A DNA stretch of 6,876 nt from CAZXBB01 sp964638815. GTDB taxonomy: Bacteria; Planctomycetota; Phycisphaerae; Phycisphaerales; SM1A02. The DNA lies in assembly GCA_964638815.1 (NCBI GenBank), contig CAZXBB010000289.1, positions 1-6,876 of the forward strand. Direction: 5' to 3'. Numbering within the stretch: the first letter of the stretch is position 1; every line of letters begins with the position of its first letter. Under the pieces are notes generated by a model. The model worked only from the letters and a program-made list of their open reading frames with translations, searched no databases and was not told where the DNA came from. The position numbers and the translations under genes are program-made. Shown here piece by piece: positions 4,857-6,876 of the stretch.

Positions 4857-6876
4857 ATGACGAGACAAGAGAGCTCGAAGCCGGTGAGCGTGCCGCTTCG
4901 CCTGCCGCGCTTCCTGCCGCCCGCGGTCGCGCTGGCCGTCGCGCTTCGCGCCCTCGTGCCGGCGTGCGCCCAGGACGATCGGCTCACCGTCGAGGACGTG
5001 GTCTCGCTGCGGAGCGTGTCGGCGGCCGAGATCGCGCCGGACGCGCGGCGCGCGGTCTACGTGCTGTCGGTCCCGCGCGACGCGGACGACGAGCCGGGCG
5101 CTCCGCGCACCGAGATCTGGATCGCGCCGCTCGACGGCGGCGACGCGCGGCGATTCTCGCGCGAGGGGGCGGACGCGTCCGATCCGCACTGGTCGCCCGA
5201 CGGGACGCGCATCGCCTTCGTGCTGCGCGGCCCCGGCGAGGACGACAAAGCGCAGATCCACCTCATCGCAGTGGACGGCGGCGAGGCGACGCGGCTGACG
5301 GATCACGAGACGGGCATCCGGGCCCCACGGTGGTCTCCCGACGGGACGCGCATCGCGTTCCTCGCGCGGGAGGCGGCGCCGGAGGATGAAGCCGAGGCGA
5401 AGGAGCAGGGCCGCGACTGGACGGTCGTGGACGACCCCGGCGCCCGCGACCGGCTGTGGATCGCGGACGCGGAGACGGGCGCGATCGAACCCGCGTACGA
5501 AGCAGACCTCAGCGCGAGCGACGTCGCGTGGACGCCCGACGGACGCACGCTGGTCTTCGTCGCGTCCGATCAGCCGGGCGCCGACGGGGAGATGATGAAC
5601 AGCCGGATCTACCGCGCGAACGCCGGCGGCGACGCACCCCCGGAAGTGCTGACGCCCACCGTCGGGAAGCTCGGACCGTTCGCCGTCTCGCCGGACGGAC
5701 GCACGCTCGCGTTCCTCGGCGCGACGAGCCGGAACGACCCGCTGCCGCAGAGCGTCTTCGTCACGCCGATGGACGGCAGCGAGCCGGTCAACCTCGGTGG
5801 GGGACGCCAGGCGTCCGCGTCGGAGGTGCACTGGATCGGCGACCAGAGGCTGCTCGAGCTGGCCGCGGCGGGCACGCAGGTCGGTCTCAACGTCGTGCAC
5901 GCGGACCACGGCGCGCGGCAGGTCGTCGTGGACGGTGCGGCGCGCGAGCCGGGGCTTCCCGTCATCCAGTCCGTCAGCGCGCATCCGTCGGGACTGTTCT
6001 GCGCCGTCGTCCACCGCAGCGACCACCCGCGCGAGCTTTACGCGGGCGGCGTCAACGAGAAGACGCTGCGCCGGATCACGAATCACAACCCCGGTCTCAC
6101 GCGATTCCGCCTCGCCCGCGCCGAGTCGGTCGCCTGGTTCTCGTCGGACGCGTTGCGGATCGAGGGGGTGGTAACGTACCCCGTCGGCTACGAGGAAGGC
6201 CGACGCTACCCGCTCGTCGTCAACCCGCACGGCGGACCCGAGGGCGTGACGCTCGACGGATGGAACGAGTTCGCGCAGCTCCTCGCCGCGCGCGGCTTCC
6301 TCGTCCTCCAGCCGAACTACCGCGGCAGCGGCGGACGCGGCGTCGAGTTCAGCAAGGGCGACCACGACGACCTCGGCGGGCAGGAGTTCCGCGACATCCT
6401 CGCCGGCATCAACCTGCTCGTCTCGCGCGGCGTCGCCGACGAGGACCGTCTCGGCATGGCCGGCTGGTCGTACGGGGGCTATCTCTCGGCGATGGCCGCG
6501 ACGCACCACAGCGATCGCTTCAAGGCCGCGGTCTTCGGGGCGGGCATCTCGAACTGGGTCTCGTTCACGGGCACGACGGACATCCCCGACGAGATGTCCA
6601 CCGTGCACTGGAACCGCCCGATGGAGGACAACTTCGAGCTCTACTGGGGCCGCTCGCCGCTGTCGGCCATCAACCGTGCGCGGACGCCGACGCTGATCCT
6701 GTTCGGCGCCGATGACGACCGCGTGACGCCGGGCCAGGGCCACGAGCTCCACTACGCTTTGAAGAAGCGGGGCGTGCCGACGGAGATGGTGCTGTATCCG
6801 CGCGCGGGTCACGGCGTGCGCGAGCGCGCGCACCGGATCGATCTGCTGACGCGGCAGCTCGATTGGCTGGAGCGGT
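4857..6876 (+). CDS. Exported S9-family prolyl oligopeptidase / acylaminoacyl-peptidase-like serine peptidase (3' end cut)
   Basis: The frame is open from the ATG at 4857 to the right edge, giving 673 residues with no stop reached. Residues 1-38 look like a signal peptide: Arg and Lys near the start, a hydrophobic stretch from about 19 to 35, and a likely cut after ACA before QDD. A beta-propeller follows, with SPDG-type repeats (W112, W159, W225 and S278 regions). The alpha/beta hydrolase domain shows HGGP (458-461), NYRGSGG (487-493) and nucleophile motif GWSYGG with S538. D620 in GADDDRV and H652 in the AGHG segment complete the predicted triad. In the S9 family the propeller admits short peptides to the active site, so a role in peptide degradation outside the cytoplasm is inferred. 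The acidic stretch near 172-195 (PEDEAEAKEQGRDWTVVDD) is also common in S9C-type members. Exact specificity cannot be read. Only the last few residues should be missing. Confidence 0.93.
   Translation, partial: MTRQESSKPVSVPLRLPRFLPPAVALAVALRALVPACAQDDRLTVEDVVSLRSVSAAEIAPDARRAVYVLSVPRDADDEPGAPRTEIWIAPLDGGDARRFSREGADASDPHWSPDGTRIAFVLRGPGEDDKAQIHLIAVDGGEATRLTDHETGIRAPRWSPDGTRIAFLAREAAPEDEAEAKEQGRDWTVVDDPGARDRLWIADAETGAIEPAYEADLSASDVAWTPDGRTLVFVASDQPGADGEMMNSRIYRANAGGDAPPEVLTPTVGKLGPFAVSPDGRTLAFLGATSRNDPLPQSVFVTPMDGSEPVNLGGGRQASASEVHWIGDQRLLELAAAGTQVGLNVVHADHGARQVVVDGAAREPGLPVIQSVSAHPSGLFCAVVHRSDHPRELYAGGVNEKTLRRITNHNPGLTRFRLARAESVAWFSSDALRIEGVVTYPVGYEEGRRYPLVVNPHGGPEGVTLDGWNEFAQLLAARGFLVLQPNYRGSGGRGVEFSKGDHDDLGGQEFRDILAGINLLVSRGVADEDRLGMAGWSYGGYLSAMAATHHSDRFKAAVFGAGISNWVSFTGTTDIPDEMSTVHWNRPMEDNFELYWGRSPLSAINRARTPTLILFGADDDRVTPGQGHELHYALKKRGVPTEMVLYPRAGHGVRERAHRIDLLTRQLDWLER

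Noticed and set aside
2649..6833. A 1,394-codon open frame on the minus strand spanning the peptidase gene, the membrane-protein gene and part of dnaE
   Set aside because: It crosses three real genes in a non-coding register and yields Arg-rich low-complexity sequence. It is a by-product of GC-rich codon usage.

Overview
The window is 6.9 kb of GC-rich bacterial chromosome. It holds one complete large housekeeping gene, one small membrane-protein gene and two genes cut by the window edges. The strongest lineage hint is the DNA polymerase III alpha subunit. Its palm region (ARGSGVGTMVGYVLGLSN, then PDIDIDICQDGR and VAQIITFG) resembles, from memory, the DnaE form of Planctomycetota, perhaps Phycisphaerae, more than the proteobacterial or Firmicutes forms. 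This is recall, not a search, and other GC-rich phyla remain possible.

Layout, left to right. Positions 1-78 are the end of a rightward gene with an acidic, glycine-ending C-terminus. Positions 79-484 carry no gene and separate two convergent genes. This gap holds two independent long inverted-repeat structures: a nearly fully paired hairpin at about 87-196, and a larger element at about 241-480 built of TTCCC-type units with a shared 18-nt core. Positions 485-4372 on the minus strand encode DnaE. Positions 4373-4472 are a short divergent intergenic region. Positions 4473-4757 on the plus strand encode a 94-aa membrane protein. Positions 4758-4856 hold a 12/13-bp tandem repeat and a potential hairpin. 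From 4857 to the right edge on the plus strand runs an exported S9-family serine peptidase, with an N-terminal beta-propeller and a C-terminal alpha/beta hydrolase domain, cut near its C-terminus.

The genes do not form an obvious pathway. DnaE is cytoplasmic replication machinery, the small protein is probably in the membrane, and the peptidase is probably periplasmic or outer-membrane-associated. I see no CRISPR array, transposase, tRNA or rRNA, and no convincing novel multi-gene system. The features most worth following up are the paired intergenic elements, the apparently complete metal-binding site in the DnaE PHP domain, and a possible leaderless start for the small membrane protein.
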